Below, one piece after another: positions 8,800-19,827 of a stretch of DNA of 22,500 nucleotides (the stretch's first letter is position 1; every line of letters starts with the position of its first letter). The DNA lies in the NCBI GenBank assembly GCA_012295275.1, contig CM022674.1, forward strand, positions 1,200,677-1,223,176, read 5' to 3'. The stretch comes from Chrysomallon squamiferum. Lineage: Eukaryota; Mollusca; Gastropoda; Neomphalida; Peltospiridae. Under the pieces are notes generated by a model. That model saw only the letters and a list, made by a program, of their open reading frames with translations. It ran no database searches and was not told the origin of the DNA. The position numbers and the translations under genes were made by a program.

Positions 8800-9118
8800 T
8801 TTTATTTATTTATTTATTTAGCTTTTTTTTTTTTCTTTCATTCTTCTTTTCTTTCTTTTCTTTTTTCATTTTTTTTTTCTGTCTTTTTGTGGCATGTATC
8901 ATGTATTTGTATAGAAAGACAGTTGTGTGTATTTATATAATTTGTAAATGCATTTGTGCAAATAGAGGTAGTAGTAGCAGCAGTAACAGTATTATATTAG
9001 TAGTAGGAGTAGTATAAATTGTAGTAGTAGTAATAGTAGTAACAGTTTTACTAGTCGCAGTAGTAGTAATAGTATTAGTATCAGGACAATGAAGTAGTAG
9101 TAAGAAGTAGTAAGTACT
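8800..9118. repeat. T-rich tract and interrupted (GTA/GCA)n repeat
   Basis: TTTA and T/TTC-rich sequence at 8800-8880, then AGT/AGC trinucleotides with interruptions at about 8967-9118. Confidence 0.88.
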
Positions 9119-10320
9119 AAACAGTCGCCAGCTATTCGTTTCTGTTTTCAGAAATATAATTTTTCTGGTGTTTCCAAACTTACAACTATCAAATATTTAA
9201 GAAATACGAATATTCATTAAAAAAAAGTAAATGAACTAAAATATATATATTCTTCTTTTCTGATTAACGTTGTTCCCTAAAAAAAAGTATTGCAAAATCA
9301 CATAAACAAATAATATTAACATTTTATATCTGAGATAAAGAAGGAAAAAAAATGTGATTGATTGTAAGTTCAAGATTTTAGAATCACAAGTTGCGATAAA
9401 ACCCATTAATACAGCTTATAAAATTTAAGAGGAAAGAGGTTATCCGGTTCTTTCCGATAGTGATTACGGAATGTCTCGGAGAAATGCGAAGTTTCCCGAA
9501 CGTATTTCTAATTCTTCGTTGTAATAATGTTTTATGTCGTCAATAAAGTTAAGTTTTATTTGTGTATCCCGGTGAAACTTCGTACCTTGCCTCTTGTGGG
9601 AAAGTGTTTGCCTCTCTAAGATATAAAAATGAATTTTATATCAGTGCTTGAGTCTGAAATTTGTTTTCCCAGTCTTTCGTCAGGTATCTGCCAGAATATT
9701 CGTCAGAAGACTGGTTTAATGATAATTATAGATTATTAGTTTTACTGCGCAGCTCAGAAAGAATACAGTTAACTATGAAATCAATCTACATTCGATTAAT
9801 AGATTATTTTTATATATATATATTATTATTATTTATTTTTTATTTTTTATTTTTTTTTTTTTTTTTTAAAGTACTTATCGTCGGAGTTTTGAATTTTTTA
9901 ATTTACGTTATATGCATTTAAAACAATCCCTCTAACGTAAAATTTCGAATTTTTCCCGAACGTAATTTAATCAAACGAACGATCTCTAATGAAGACAATT
10001 ACTGAACTTTGCGTCAGGTTTCTACAAACACGCGTAATCTCGTCTGAGTCACGTCTGTAACGAGACTTGGCAGATCTCTTTGTGCGAATCACTCGCGGGG
10101 GGTCACGGAGGCGAAATCAACTTCCGGTGAAGTCCGATAAGCTTTAAGTGAGTCTGAAAAGAGGAAAGAAGTGTTTTGTTGCCATGGAGATGATTTCTGA
10201 CACAGCGGAAAGCGTCTGAAAAACCGGTAGTCGTGTCTTAACATTCTGTTTATACAAGAATGTGTTAAAAACGTTACATCAAGTACATTTTTGTGTATTC
10301 AGTGCATCTGTTCTTAAGGA
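9119..10320. other. Mostly unique sequence, no confirmed gene
   Basis: A+T-rich unique sequence. A frame at 9661-9800 (LPEYSSEDWFNDNYRLLVLL) looks protein-like but runs into a T-rich tract with no donor. An AATAAA at about 9542 is isolated. The segment GAGTCACGTCTGTAA near 10050 recurs at 14818. Confidence 0.5.
10120..10187 (+). promoter_or_regulatory. ETS-type motif followed by an ATG in strong Kozak context
   Basis: ACTTCCGGT at 10120-10128 is a canonical ETS site. Downstream, GCCATGG at 10181-10187 starts a reading frame of only 11 codons (MEMISDTAESV) that stops at 10219. The island 10000-10260 has more CpG than its surroundings. It might be a first, mostly untranslated exon; no donor is convincing. 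Confidence 0.2.
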
Positions 10321-10324
10321 TTTA

Positions 10325-10330
10325 ATATAT

Positions 10331-10361
<31 letters not shown>

Positions 10362-10760
10362 TTTGCGCACTGAATATTTCCCCTGAAATAGGTTAGTACA
10401 TGCAACCTAGCTATTTGTCTTGCGACGTTTTAGGTTAGAAAGAAAAACAAAACAAGAAAACAAAAAAGTACAAAAAAAAGAAGAACAGGATCAAGAGGAA
10501 GAATAACAAGAAAATATAAAACGAGAAATGAAAACAACAAAATTAAAAGCAAGATGAAAATGGAGAAAGATAAAAAAAAAGAAGAAAAAAAAAAAAAAAA
10601 GAAGAAAAAAGAAAAAGAAAATTAAAAAAAAAAAAAAAAACAAGAAGAAAATAACAAGGCAAAATATAAAGGATAACAAGAAAATAAGAAAGTATGATTA
10701 AAGAACAGAAAATCTGAAAACCAGATTTAAAAAATAAAAAAATTCCGATATTCAAGAAAG
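10325..10760. repeat. (TTTA)n tract and A/GA-rich low-complexity stretch
   Basis: TTTA units at 10328-10364; then from about 10437 to 10760 almost only purine-rich AAGAA-type sequence with A runs of up to 17. Frames there are compositional. Confidence 0.9.
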
Positions 10761-11550
10761 AAAACAATACTGCAATAAGCCTTTCAAGGAATCTAAATTA
10801 ACGTTTTACAAAAGCGCCATATTAAAACACTGTAAAAAAAACAAAACAACAAAAAAAACCTCATTTTCAGATCAACAAACACAGATCTCCAAAAATACTC
10901 ACTGAAAACAAAGTCATTTCAACGAAAACAACAAACTCGTAAGAAAAAAACATCAGTCTGATACGATATCTCTTTACCTCGAGATAACCATTCGTTTAAA
11001 AACTGTTTTCACGAGTCTGCTACAGAAAGCTGTATTTCTTTTGAAGCGCATCTTGCACTGCTTGACCTGCTGTTTAAAACCTTGAAGCCTTTCAAAACGC
11101 TGTTTAGATAACACGGACTAAACGACGCAAATTAATAAACCTTTCTCCGTCGACGGAAATCGATCCCACGCGCTCTCGAACGCCGCGAAAACAGACAATT
11201 TTGTGGTTAGCTGCGTCTGCTTCGGACATTAGCAGACGAATAGTTTGACCTTTCCAAGCAGTCTCTGTTTCGCCAGAGTCCCTGTTTGACTTTGTCCTCG
11301 AAACCTGATTAACGAGTTCTTGTGTTTTCTCGTTCAGTTAACAGCTACTTGCTAATCTGACTGTAATGCGGTTACATTGCGGCTAGCACGGTACCAGGAC
11401 GTATAGCCACGTTTTTAATAAAGTACTTTCAGGACGACGTGTTTTGTTCGGAGAGAAAATAAAATAAAGAATAAAAATTAAAGAAATGAACCGCAAAGAG
11501 GCTGATTCGGCGTCTTTGAGAAGAATGATTTAGAGCGGCGTGATAAATGA
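10760..11550. other. Unique sequence with a CpG-richer island
   Basis: A-rich to 10960, then about 490 bp (10960-11450) of unique, CpG-containing sequence without a long reading frame. It holds the 41-codon frame listed separately. It could be a regulatory region or a non-coding exon. Confidence 0.4.
11104..11229 (-). CDS. Possible small ORF of 41 codons (hypothetical)
   Basis: The frame starts MSEADAANHKIVCFRGVRER and stops at TAA in 11104-11106, inside a CpG-richer unique island (10960-11450). No homologue is recognised, the start context is weak, and a GT donor (AAAG|GTTTAT) sits inside it, so it could also be part of an exon or chance. Confidence 0.15.
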   Translation of the reverse strand: MSEADAANHKIVCFRGVRERVGSISVDGERFINLRRLVRVI

Positions 11551-11877
11551 ATGATAATGATGATATTAATAACTACAACGGATATTAATAATGATAATTA
11601 TGATGATGATGATGATGATGATAATGATACTAATAAAAATGATGTTGATGGTGATGATGATAGTAATAACTTCAACAATTTTAATAATGATAATTATGAT
11701 GATGATGATGATGATGATGATACTAATAAAAACGATGCTGATGATTATGATGATAATAACGATGATAATGATTGTAATGATGATGATAATATAACAATAG
11801 TAATAATAATAATAATACATTTATTATTATTATTATTATTAAATGATAAATTCTTCTCTTTTTTTTTTTTTTTTTTA
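11551..11877. repeat. (GAT)n repeat with a 96-bp internal duplication, then T run
   Basis: GAT/AAT trinucleotides; the block starting TTAATAATGATAATTATGAT occurs at 11585 and again at 11681, followed in both by GAT runs and ACTAATAAAAA. The frame through it gives Asp/Asn-rich peptide by composition. A T run ends at 11877. Confidence 0.93.
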
Positions 11878-12420
11878 ATCGGATCTTTGAAAGAATTAAC
11901 GAAGTGTTTTTGTATTGTTGAGTTTTTGTTTGTTGTTGTTGCTGCTGCTGCTGCTGGTTATATTTTGGGAAAGGGAGATAAGACGTCCTCGGTATACGCC
12001 GATCTGTACCGTTTCTCACAACAGCGGCTACACTGTCTACAGACATGCGCAGAACGGTTTCTCTCTCTGTGATAAGCTATCTTTTTACGATCATTTTAAC
12101 GACGAAGATTTTGCCAGCGTCAAACTTTCGTGAATTACGACAGAACGAAGTCATTAATCTTTCCTCCAACCTCAACCATTAATCTAGACCAGCTATCTGA
12201 AAAATTGTTCAATGCAGGCGTGCTTTAGCAACAAAACTAATTGACTTTTTTTTTTATTTTTTTTTTGATCTCAAATTAAAGTTTTCAAAATATAATTTCG
12301 TTTTAGTTGAAGCATTTTCACGGTTTATCTTGCAACGATTAAAATTAATATTTTATTCCGAAGACTGATAAATGACTTTGCGACAAAAAGGTCGTCAAAT
12401 CTGTATATATCTTTCATATT
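11878..12420. other. Unique sequence, no confirmed gene
   Basis: A GTT/GCT trinucleotide patch at 11926-11955, then unique sequence. Plus-strand frames end at 12072 and 12133 without a recognisable domain or clear splice sites. Confidence 0.4.
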
Positions 12421-13420
12421 ATTTTTTAATCGTTTTATTTTATTTTAATTTTTAATTTTTATATATATTTTTTTAATTTTTCATCTTATATTTTATACGT
12501 TATTATTATTATTATTTTTTATTTTAATTTTTTTTTTTTTTTTTTAATTTCTATATTCATTTTATTATTAATTTTCATGTTCTTATATTATTTTATTCTT
12601 CTGTTTTCGCGCTTCAATTAAAATGATTTATCTGTCTGGGCTATGTAATGGTCGATATAAATTATTAATTTTTTGACGAGATGCAGATAAGTATTAAAAA
12701 GCATGTAATGATATTCAGCAAAAATTACTTTGCTGAACAGAAAAACTAATTAAGAGGAAAATTATTGAAACACATTTCCAAGAACGGAATTAAGATCAAG
12801 ACCAAGAAAATCTAGAAAAAACAATGCTCAGATAAACATTAACGAAAAAAAAAAAAAAAAAAGATTTCGACTCCACACAGAAGAAGAAGAAAAACTAACA
12901 GAAGAAAAAAGAACAAGAAGAAAAAACAAAGAAGCTATAAGACATTTAATAAGAAGAGAAAAAATAAAATAAAAAAATAAATAACAAGATGACACAGTAA
13001 TGAAGAATAAGAAGAAGATAAAGAAATAAATAAAGAAAAATGATAATATCGAAATTTCGAAAAAAAAAGATTAAGAACAAATCAAAGATGAAGCCCCAAA
13101 AAAAAATTATCGGACGTAAGAAAGAAAAGCTTTTTAAGAAAAACGAGAGTACAAGAAGAAAAGTATGTGTAGAACAAGATTAAAAAAAGAAATGAAATAA
13201 CAAGAACAAAAAGAAGATAGTCAAGAACGACAACAAAACCAGGATGGAAAAATCTGTGTGGGCAAAACTGAGGAGATACTGGGAAAGAGAACCTGTCATT
13301 CTGAGAATCATTAACAGCAAATTACACAGTAAAAATTAAGAAGAAAAAGGTCAAAGCCTTTTAATAATAATAATATTAATAATAATAATAATAATAATCT
13401 TTATGAAATATGTTCTCTTC
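12420..13420. repeat. A+T-rich then purine-rich low-complexity region
   Basis: 12420-12600 is almost pure A/T; 12840-13240 is AAGAA-type purine sequence with A runs; (AAT)n at 13363-13399. Short unique islands at 12600-12780 and 13240-13340 show no gene. Confidence 0.85.
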
Positions 13421-13481
13421 TTCCGTTTCGATGTGAATCAAGTTAAAGGCGATGCCACAGATATTCGTGAATCTGGTAAAA

Positions 13482-13630
13482 AAAAAAAAAAAAAAAATAA
13501 CAAAAAAAAAAAACTATGCTTGTTAACTGTTTTTTTTTTTTTTTTTTTTGTTCGAAAAAAAAAATGACAGATTGTGTTATAATTTTAGGTTTCAACCATG
13601 GTTTAACCAAGAAAGAAAGAAACAAACAAA

Positions 13631-13701
<71 letters not shown>

Positions 13702-14010
13702 AATAAATAAATAAATAATAATAATAATAATAGTAGCAGTAGTAAGTCTGGAAAAAAAGAAAGAACAGATAGAGAGAAAATAAGAAATAAATAAACAAAA
13801 GAAAGAAAGAAAGTAAAAAGAATGGATGAAGGAATAAACAAACACAAAAAGAAAAAAGAAGCAAAGAAAGACCTAATGAACGAAAGAAAAAAAAACATAA
13901 AGAAGAAGTAAGAAACAAAGAGAATCAATGAAAGACAAAACGAAAAATAAAAAAGTTAGATAAAGAAATGATAGAATAGAAAATTGAAATAAATAAATAA
14001 AAAAATTAAA
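13482..14010. repeat. A and T runs, (AAAT)n microsatellite, purine-rich flank
   Basis: A run at about 13479-13497, a 20-T run near 13530-13549, (AAAT)n at 13625-13715, (AAT)n to 13732, then GAAA-rich sequence to 14010. Confidence 0.93.
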
Positions 14011-14254
14011 AGCCTCAGAAAATGTCACGTTATTAATTGACTTCCAGTCTAATTTCTGCTGTCATGGTAACTGACTTTAGAATATTGCTTCCAGTGAACC
14101 GTGTTGAAATTTCGTTTTAATGATTTAGTTTAATTATTTCGTAAACTCATAAATTTTCTTACGTGTTAGGTATGCAGACCTTATCAGACTCTAAATACTG
14201 ATACTGCAAAAAAGATTAGTGCAAAATGATATTTCTTCTTTACTTGTACATGTA

Positions 14255-14560
14255 CATGTGTGCGTGTATATGTGTCTATATATATATATATATATATTGA
14301 TGTATGTATTTATGTGTGTGTATGTATGTATGTATGTATGTACATACGTATGTATGCATGTATGAATGTGTATGTTTTTGTGTATATGTATATATGTGTG
14401 TATGTATGTATGTATGTATGTACATACGTATGTATGCATGTATGAATGTGTATGTATTTGTGTATATGTATATATGTGTGTATGTATGTATTTATGTGTG
14501 TGTATGTGTGTGTATGTGTGTGTATGTGTGTATATAATGTGTATATGTATGACTATGTAT
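14255..14560. repeat. (GTAT)n repeat with an 80-bp tandem duplication
   Basis: TATG/TG/TA units throughout. The block beginning TACATACGTATGTATGCATG occurs at 14341 and again at 14421 with only small differences over the following 80 bp. Confidence 0.93.
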
Positions 14561-14625
14561 AAATGTGCGTCTTCTTTTTAATTTATATATTTCTTAATTT
14601 TGTACATATACATACTCAGAGATAC

Positions 14626-15003
14626 ACAATATATATATATACACCTTCACAATTTCTTTCTCTCTCTCTCTGTCTGTCTGTCTGTCTGTCTCTAGCACAG
14701 AAAAACGCACTCACTCGTTTTTGTTTATTCTGCTTAAAACCAAACTCCATCTCACACATATAAATATTAATGTCAACCTGTTCGCCATTTCCTACAAAAT
14801 GCAAATGAAAACCCTGGCGAGTCACGTCTGTAATTTGAAATTACAGCTTCAGACTCTCGTACCAGTTTTACGTGACAGAATGTGATGCGAGGTCTCCAGA
14901 TGCATTATTTGGTTCTTTGTCTACCCAGCAATTTCACAATTCTCTGCCTGAACATATGTTTTTTGACTCTATTTTGATTTTTTTTTTTTTTTTTTTTTTT
15001 TTA
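14626..15003. other. Short (TA), (CT) and (CTGT) tracts, unique island, T run
   Basis: TA at 14629-14641, CT/CTGT at 14658-14692, then unique sequence with a 9-bp-arm palindrome CTGTAATTTGAAATTACAG at 14828-14846, and a T run at 14979-15002. No gene seen. Confidence 0.7.
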
Positions 15004-15733
15004 ATAATATGCTTTGAAATTGTAGCGGTGTTTACTGCAAAATAAATAATTTAATATTTGTTTTCCCTACCGTTTCACAAGTTTATATATATATATATTT
15101 TTGGTGTTTACTGATACAATATGGTTTGTATCGATTTCATTCTTGAAAACAAATATACATGTAAATATATAATGCAGCTCATCTCCGATGTCATAACTGT
15201 TGTTTATTACACAATGAACGTATTCTGTTTTCAAGTAGTTTATTTTTCCATCTGAACGTTTCAGAAGGAATATCATGGTTTGAAAATCTAAAAGGTAACA
15301 AATGGTCACCACCGGCGTGTTCTCTCTGTAACTGCGAAATGTGTCTCGAATATTCTTAAATAATTTACAATTTGAATCTTCTGACGAGTTATCAATATAA
15401 GTACACAGTGGCTGTCAGTATTGATCTACATGTCTCGTGCTAATGCATTGTCTTATCATAGACTGTTAGATGTAATTTAGTCATTTCTGTCTGACGGGCT
15501 TTTTGACACGTTATAGGTTTAGTCACGTGGCCAACGTTGTCAGGTTTTGAGAGCGAGATAACGGAATGATATTTTACGCAGTTTCATATTCTGAGACTGC
15601 AGTGCGGAGAAATAATCTTTTTTAACTGTGGATTTTAATCTGTGCCTTTGAGTGAAAGATTTGTCTGTACGTGTGTTTGTTTTGTGTTGTAGTTGAAATT
15701 TAAACGTCGTCGTTTGTGTATAAGCAATAGATA

Positions 15734-15737
<4 letters not shown>
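15004..15737. other. Unique sequence, no confirmed gene
   Basis: A minus-strand frame at 15067-15312 includes FLLKRSDGKINYLKTEYVHC but has no recognised family and no pair of good splice sites. CACGTG at 15524. Otherwise nothing is supported. Confidence 0.4.
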
Positions 15738-15777
<40 letters not shown>

Positions 15778-15992
15778 ATGTGTGTGTAGACAAATGTGTG
15801 TATAATAGACAGACTCTATGTTTGTTTCTGCGTTTGTTTGTATTTGTGTGTCTGTCTGTGTTTGTTTGTATGTGTTTGTCAGTACGTGTATGTTTATTTT
15901 TGTGTTGTAGTGTGTGTGTGTGTTGATAGATAGATAGATAGTAAACAGATACCTACAGATAAATAGATAGACACAGACAGGTAGATAGATAC

Positions 15993-16040
<48 letters not shown>

Positions 16041-16150
16041 GTAGGTAGATAGATAGATAGATAGATAGATAGGACAGACAGACAGACAGACAGAACAGGT
16101 TGAATGGATGGATGAATGAACTGAAGGATATATATATATATATATATAGG
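15738..16150. repeat. (GT)n, (GATA)n, (GACA)n and (TA)n compound microsatellites
   Basis: GT run at 15738-15775, interrupted GT to about 15920, GATA units at 15925-16072 with some GGTA, GACA at 16073-16094, TA at 16131-16147. Confidence 0.95.
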
Positions 16151-16218
16151 AGAGTGGGTAGATAGATCGAAATAAATCAACTGACAGACAGACTATCGGA
16201 TGTCTTGGTTGATGGATG

Positions 16219-16365
16219 CATTTTTTTTTTTTTTTGTTTTCTTTTTTTTCCTGTTCATCTTCATTTTTTTCGTTTCCTTCTTCTTTTCTTCTTTTCTTTT
16301 CTTCTTCTTCTTCTTCTTCTTCTTCTCCTTCTTTTTCTTCTTAATAGTATTCTTTTCTTCTTCTT
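16219..16365. repeat. T-rich and (TTC)n tract
   Basis: T runs followed by TTC trinucleotides, centred on 16299-16340. Confidence 0.92.
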
Positions 16366-16439
16366 CAACAATAGATCCCTCAAACCAAACTTCATCAAAA
16401 ATTCACAGACAGGCCTGAGAAGAAATTAGAGGTATGAGC

Positions 16440-16836
16440 TGAAAAAAACAACAACAACCAGAACGTGTCTCTGTTCTTTATTTCAGAATTTGCTTCTAAT
16501 CGCTATGATCGATTCACCGCTCACTGCAAATTGCTCACAGGTTCATGGTTGGGTCGACGTGAAATATAAACCACTTTTCTGCCAGCGCTAATTAATAAAG
16601 TTAGTCACTTTCGCTCTGTTGACAGCTCAAACCTACACTTTCTTATTTCTGCTAAGCTAGATTACGCAGCATTAACATCGTCCGTAATTATTATTCAAAT
16701 AGTGTCTTGTTCCCACCGTTATTCGTTTTTCTTCGCGTAAATATTTTGACCGGTCGACCTGAATCACGTGACATGATTCCGTGTCTTTTTTGGTGATGGT
16801 TTCAATATGTGAATATGTTTATGTGAAATATATATA

Positions 16837-16840
<4 letters not shown>
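16440..16840. other. Unique island, possible but unproven exon
   Basis: TTTATTTCAG at about 16476-16485 followed by a 54-bp stretch ending CACAG|GTTCAT resembles a small exon on the plus strand, open in two frames, but the peptides match nothing of the SLC7A family. CACGTG at 16765-16770. Confidence 0.25.
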
Positions 16841-16867
<27 letters not shown>

Positions 16868-17050
16868 ATTCTGTTCATGATGTTGAGTATTATCGTTATA
16901 GCATTCATCATAATGTTTGTCTCTTTTTAATGAATTTTTTTTATCTTCGTTGTCGTCATTAATTTTTGATTATCTTCATTATAACGTTCACTATCATTAC
17001 TATCATCATCATTATCATCATCAATTTTTTTTTTTTTTTTTTTTTTATCC
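16841..17050. repeat. (ATT)n, interrupted TCATCATTA repeat and T run
   Basis: ATT units at 16841-16866, ATC/ATT trinucleotides at about 16990-17022, T run at 17025-17046. Confidence 0.88.
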
Positions 17051-17379
17051 AGCTTTCACTTTAAATTCATCGTCATCGTTGCTGTCATTGTTGCCATCAA
17101 TATAATTATCATGGGATGATGTTTGTCGTTCTAAATTATTTATTTGTTTGTAATTTTCGTGTTTTAACTGAGGGATTAATTACTTGTCGAGTCAATGACA
17201 GGCGGCGAACTCCGCTCCTAACAGACATAATCATTCTGATATCGAGGCTGTGAGATTCTTTTTACAATATTCTCAAAAAACAAAAATAATAATAATAAAA
17301 TAAAAACATACGAAATGAGACTTATTTTAAACTATATAAAAATCAGAAAATGATCTTCAAAAACGCGAGACCCAGAGAC

Positions 17380-17540
17380 AGAAAGAAAGAAATACAGAGA
17401 GACAGAGAGGGAAATATAGAGAAAGAGACAAACAAAGAGAGATAGATTGAGAGCGACAGACAGAAAGAGACAAAAAAACAAGTGAGAGATCTACAGAGAG
17501 AGAGAGAGAAAAAAAGAGAGAGACAGACAGACAGACATAC

Positions 17541-17630
<90 letters not shown>
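17380..17630. repeat. GA-rich region ending in (GA)n
   Basis: GAGA/GACA/GAAA-type purine sequence from 17380, with a pure GA run at about 17548-17629. Confidence 0.95.
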
Positions 17631-17633
<3 letters not shown>

Positions 17634-17813
17634 CGACTATATTTAACTCCTTATTTCCTGCGACTACAGAAAGTTTTTGCTGATTAAAGAAAGCCTACTG
17701 CACACAGTGCAAACGGTGTTTCCTATAATAACAGCAGAAAAATATCTTCATATTACTTGAGTGGTAATTTGAAATGTTTTTTCATCTGCTTTAAAAGAAA
17801 TTCTTGGTCGGTG

Positions 17814-18023
17814 TCATGGATTCTGAAAAAGAACTACACAACGTTGCCTTTCTATTTGTGTAATTGTGCGTAATAGGCCGGATGCGGAAGTGGTGTAACT
17901 CTTCTTTTTTAAAGAAGCAGAAATGTGTCTGAAAATAGTTCTTGCTATTTCGAATATGTCATGGTGCGGAAGACGTTCATTTAATTGTTGAAAAAAAAAA
18001 AAAAAAGATTTTAATAAAGGCAT
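17814..18023 (-). CDS. Possible exon or small ORF (hypothetical)
   Basis: A frame in a non-repetitive island reads NERLPHHDIFEIARTIFRHI and onward to a stop at 17814, with ordinary amino-acid composition, unlike the repeat-driven frames nearby. A T run ending in CAACAATTAAATG precedes it on the minus strand. No family is recognised and no CAG acceptor is evident, so chance is the more likely explanation. Confidence 0.15.
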   Translation of the reverse strand: MPLLKSFFFFFQQLNERLPHHDIFEIARTIFRHISASLKKKSYTTSASGLLRTITQIERQRCVVLFQNP

Positions 18024-18099
18024 AGTTAGAGAATAATGATCAAAAGGGTGACAATAAATGACCAGATTACGTGTGCGTATAAAAGTGTCTATATATGTA

Positions 18100-18105
18100 A
18101 ATGTT

Positions 18106-18137
<32 letters not shown>

Positions 18138-18148
18138 GGGGGAAAGAG

Positions 18149-18233
<85 letters not shown>

Positions 18234-18260
18234 AATGAAGATACACTGAGATACAGAAAA
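18100..18260. repeat. (GT)n-(GA)n microsatellite and A run
   Basis: GT at 18104-18119, GA to 18232 with a GGGG interruption, and an A run at 18257-18269. Confidence 0.96.
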
Positions 18261-18299
18261 AAAAAAAAAGAGCAGAGAGCCATCAGTTAATATTTAAAT

Positions 18300-18500
18300 A
18301 TAAATTTAAATATATATTCTAAAAAAAAAAACTTTTTTTGGAACTATAAAATGTTATTTTATGGAATTTTATTTAATATTATTATTATTTTTTTTATTTT
18401 TTTGTTTTGTTTTATTTTTTTTATTTTTTTTTTTTTTTTTTTATATTTGGTTTTATTTATTATTATTATTATATACATATATATATATACACATATATAC
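18300..18500. repeat. A+T-rich low-complexity with T runs
   Basis: A and T runs, TTTTATT units and a short (TA)n at 18476-18488. No gene. Confidence 0.85.
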
Positions 18501-18639
18501 ACATACACTGTCAGTAATCTACATTTGTAATTAAAGAAAATAATTATTTTCGTTGTTCTGTATATTATTAAAAGATATATATTATTTTTATTTCAAATGT
18601 TTGCTTTTTTTGTTTGTTTCCTGCCGTCATGGTTATTAT

Positions 18640-18705
18640 TGTAATTGTAATCATTACCATTAACATTATCAGTGTAATTATCATCTTCATCATCATTAAT
18701 AGTAA

Positions 18706-18754
<49 letters not shown>

Positions 18755-18900
18755 GTGATTATTATTATTATTATTGCTGTTGTTGTTGTTGTTATTATTG
18801 TTGTTGTGTCTCATTATCATCATCATCATCATTATTATCTTTACTATCACCATCATCATTAGTAGTAGTGCTACTATTACTACTACTACTATTACTATAG
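18640..18900. repeat. (ATT)/(ATC)/(GTT)/(ACT)n trinucleotide cluster in gene B intron
   Basis: An (ATT)n core at 18709-18755 flanked by GTT, CAT and ACT trinucleotide patches, ending about 55 bp before the gene B exon acceptor. Confidence 0.92.
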
Positions 18901-18955
18901 AAATCTTTACTTTCCCCTTCATCTGTATTATTAAACACATAATTCGCTGTTTCAG

Positions 18956-19251
18956 GTTTAATGATTTATCTGGGTTACGGTATTTGTCACAGCAAAGCAA
19001 AATCTCAGTGGAAACCACTGACAAGTCGTCAGCCCAGAAAACCAACGCGAGTTTTAGGCGAGGCGGAAATAGATGTCCTACCACCGGAAGCGGAAGAGAC
19101 AGCGTTGTTTCGAGACAGACACATCTCCACGCACGTTGTGCAAGTCCATGCGACGTCATCGCCAGTGATGTCGTGTCCCGGTGACTATTTTCCTGTCTCT
19201 AAGGCACCGTTTCAAAATCCTGGAGTAAAATATGGCTCAATTTCAAAATAA
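18956..19251 (+). CDS. Gene B: last exon of an SLC7A cationic amino acid transporter-like gene (partial)
   Basis: The acceptor TTCGCTGTTTCAG ends at 18955. The first two bases complete a split codon (Gly if the upstream base is G), and the frame then reads LMIYLGYGICHSKAKSQ and stays open for 98 codons to TAA at 19249-19251. Cationic amino acid transporters of the SLC7A (CAT) group end their fourteenth membrane helix with a G-x-x-IYF-x-YGI-x-HS pattern followed by a variable cytoplasmic tail; this exon matches with L for F. The tail of about 80 residues contains a Pro/Lys/Arg-rich part, then an acidic patch (PPEAEE), and ends VKYGSISK. The protein would import Arg/Lys/Ornithine-type amino acids at the plasma membrane, or be one of the CAT-like orphans. 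Helices 1-13 were not found in the window. The ATG at 18961 is internal, not a start. Confidence 0.78.
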
Positions 19252-19287
19252 TTCCTCCTGTGGCGTACTGGTTTGAAAATTGTTAAA

Positions 19288-19289
<2 letters not shown>

Positions 19290-19371
<82 letters not shown>
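19290..19371. repeat. (CT)n microsatellite
   Basis: An uninterrupted CT run of about 80 bp, 40 bp after the gene B stop codon, presumably in its 3' UTR. Confidence 0.97.
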
Positions 19372-19374
<3 letters not shown>

Positions 19375-19827
19375 TTAAAACACAAGAGAACTAATAATGA
19401 CATTTAATTTGTTGTTAATGTACATGTTGCTACTGTCATAGTAAACATTTTATAGTTTTAATATTTATTCTGTTTGTTACTGTTAAATTTTTTTTTTTAA
19501 TCAACGTTTATTGTCAATCAGTCAATTAATTTACTAATTAATATTCATTATAATTTGTAAAAAAAAAAAAAAAAAAAAAAATTAATAAGAAATTTAATGT
19601 CTTTTCTTTCCTGTGTTTGTACCTGTGTTTGTGGCTTTGGATGGGTATAAGAAAATACATTAAAATTTTACATGTTTTATTATATATTATTTTTCTTGTC
19701 ACTTTACTGTTTTATTTTGTTTTTTAATTAATTAGAGATGCAGCCGCAGATAATAATTTCTCAGGATAAGTTACATAAAATTCAGTTTGATTTCTGAAAA
19801 GGGTGTCATGTGATATCTCTGGAACAA

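Noticed and set aside
9661-9921. 86-codon plus-strand frame as an exon
   Set aside because: The first 40 codons look protein-like after a TTTTCCCAG acceptor, but no donor is found and the rest is T-rich low complexity.
11040-11240. tRNA-derived SINE, from a GGGATCGATTTCC B-box-like motif on the minus strand
   Set aside because: No A box at the proper distance and no cloverleaf could be drawn.
15067-15312. 81-codon minus-strand frame as a gene
   Set aside because: Composition is plausible in part, but it ends in a TA-driven stretch, lacks paired splice sites and matches no family I know.
18593-19159. 188-codon minus-strand frame with an Asn-rich run
   Set aside because: It is antisense to the gene B exon and to the (ATT)n tract.
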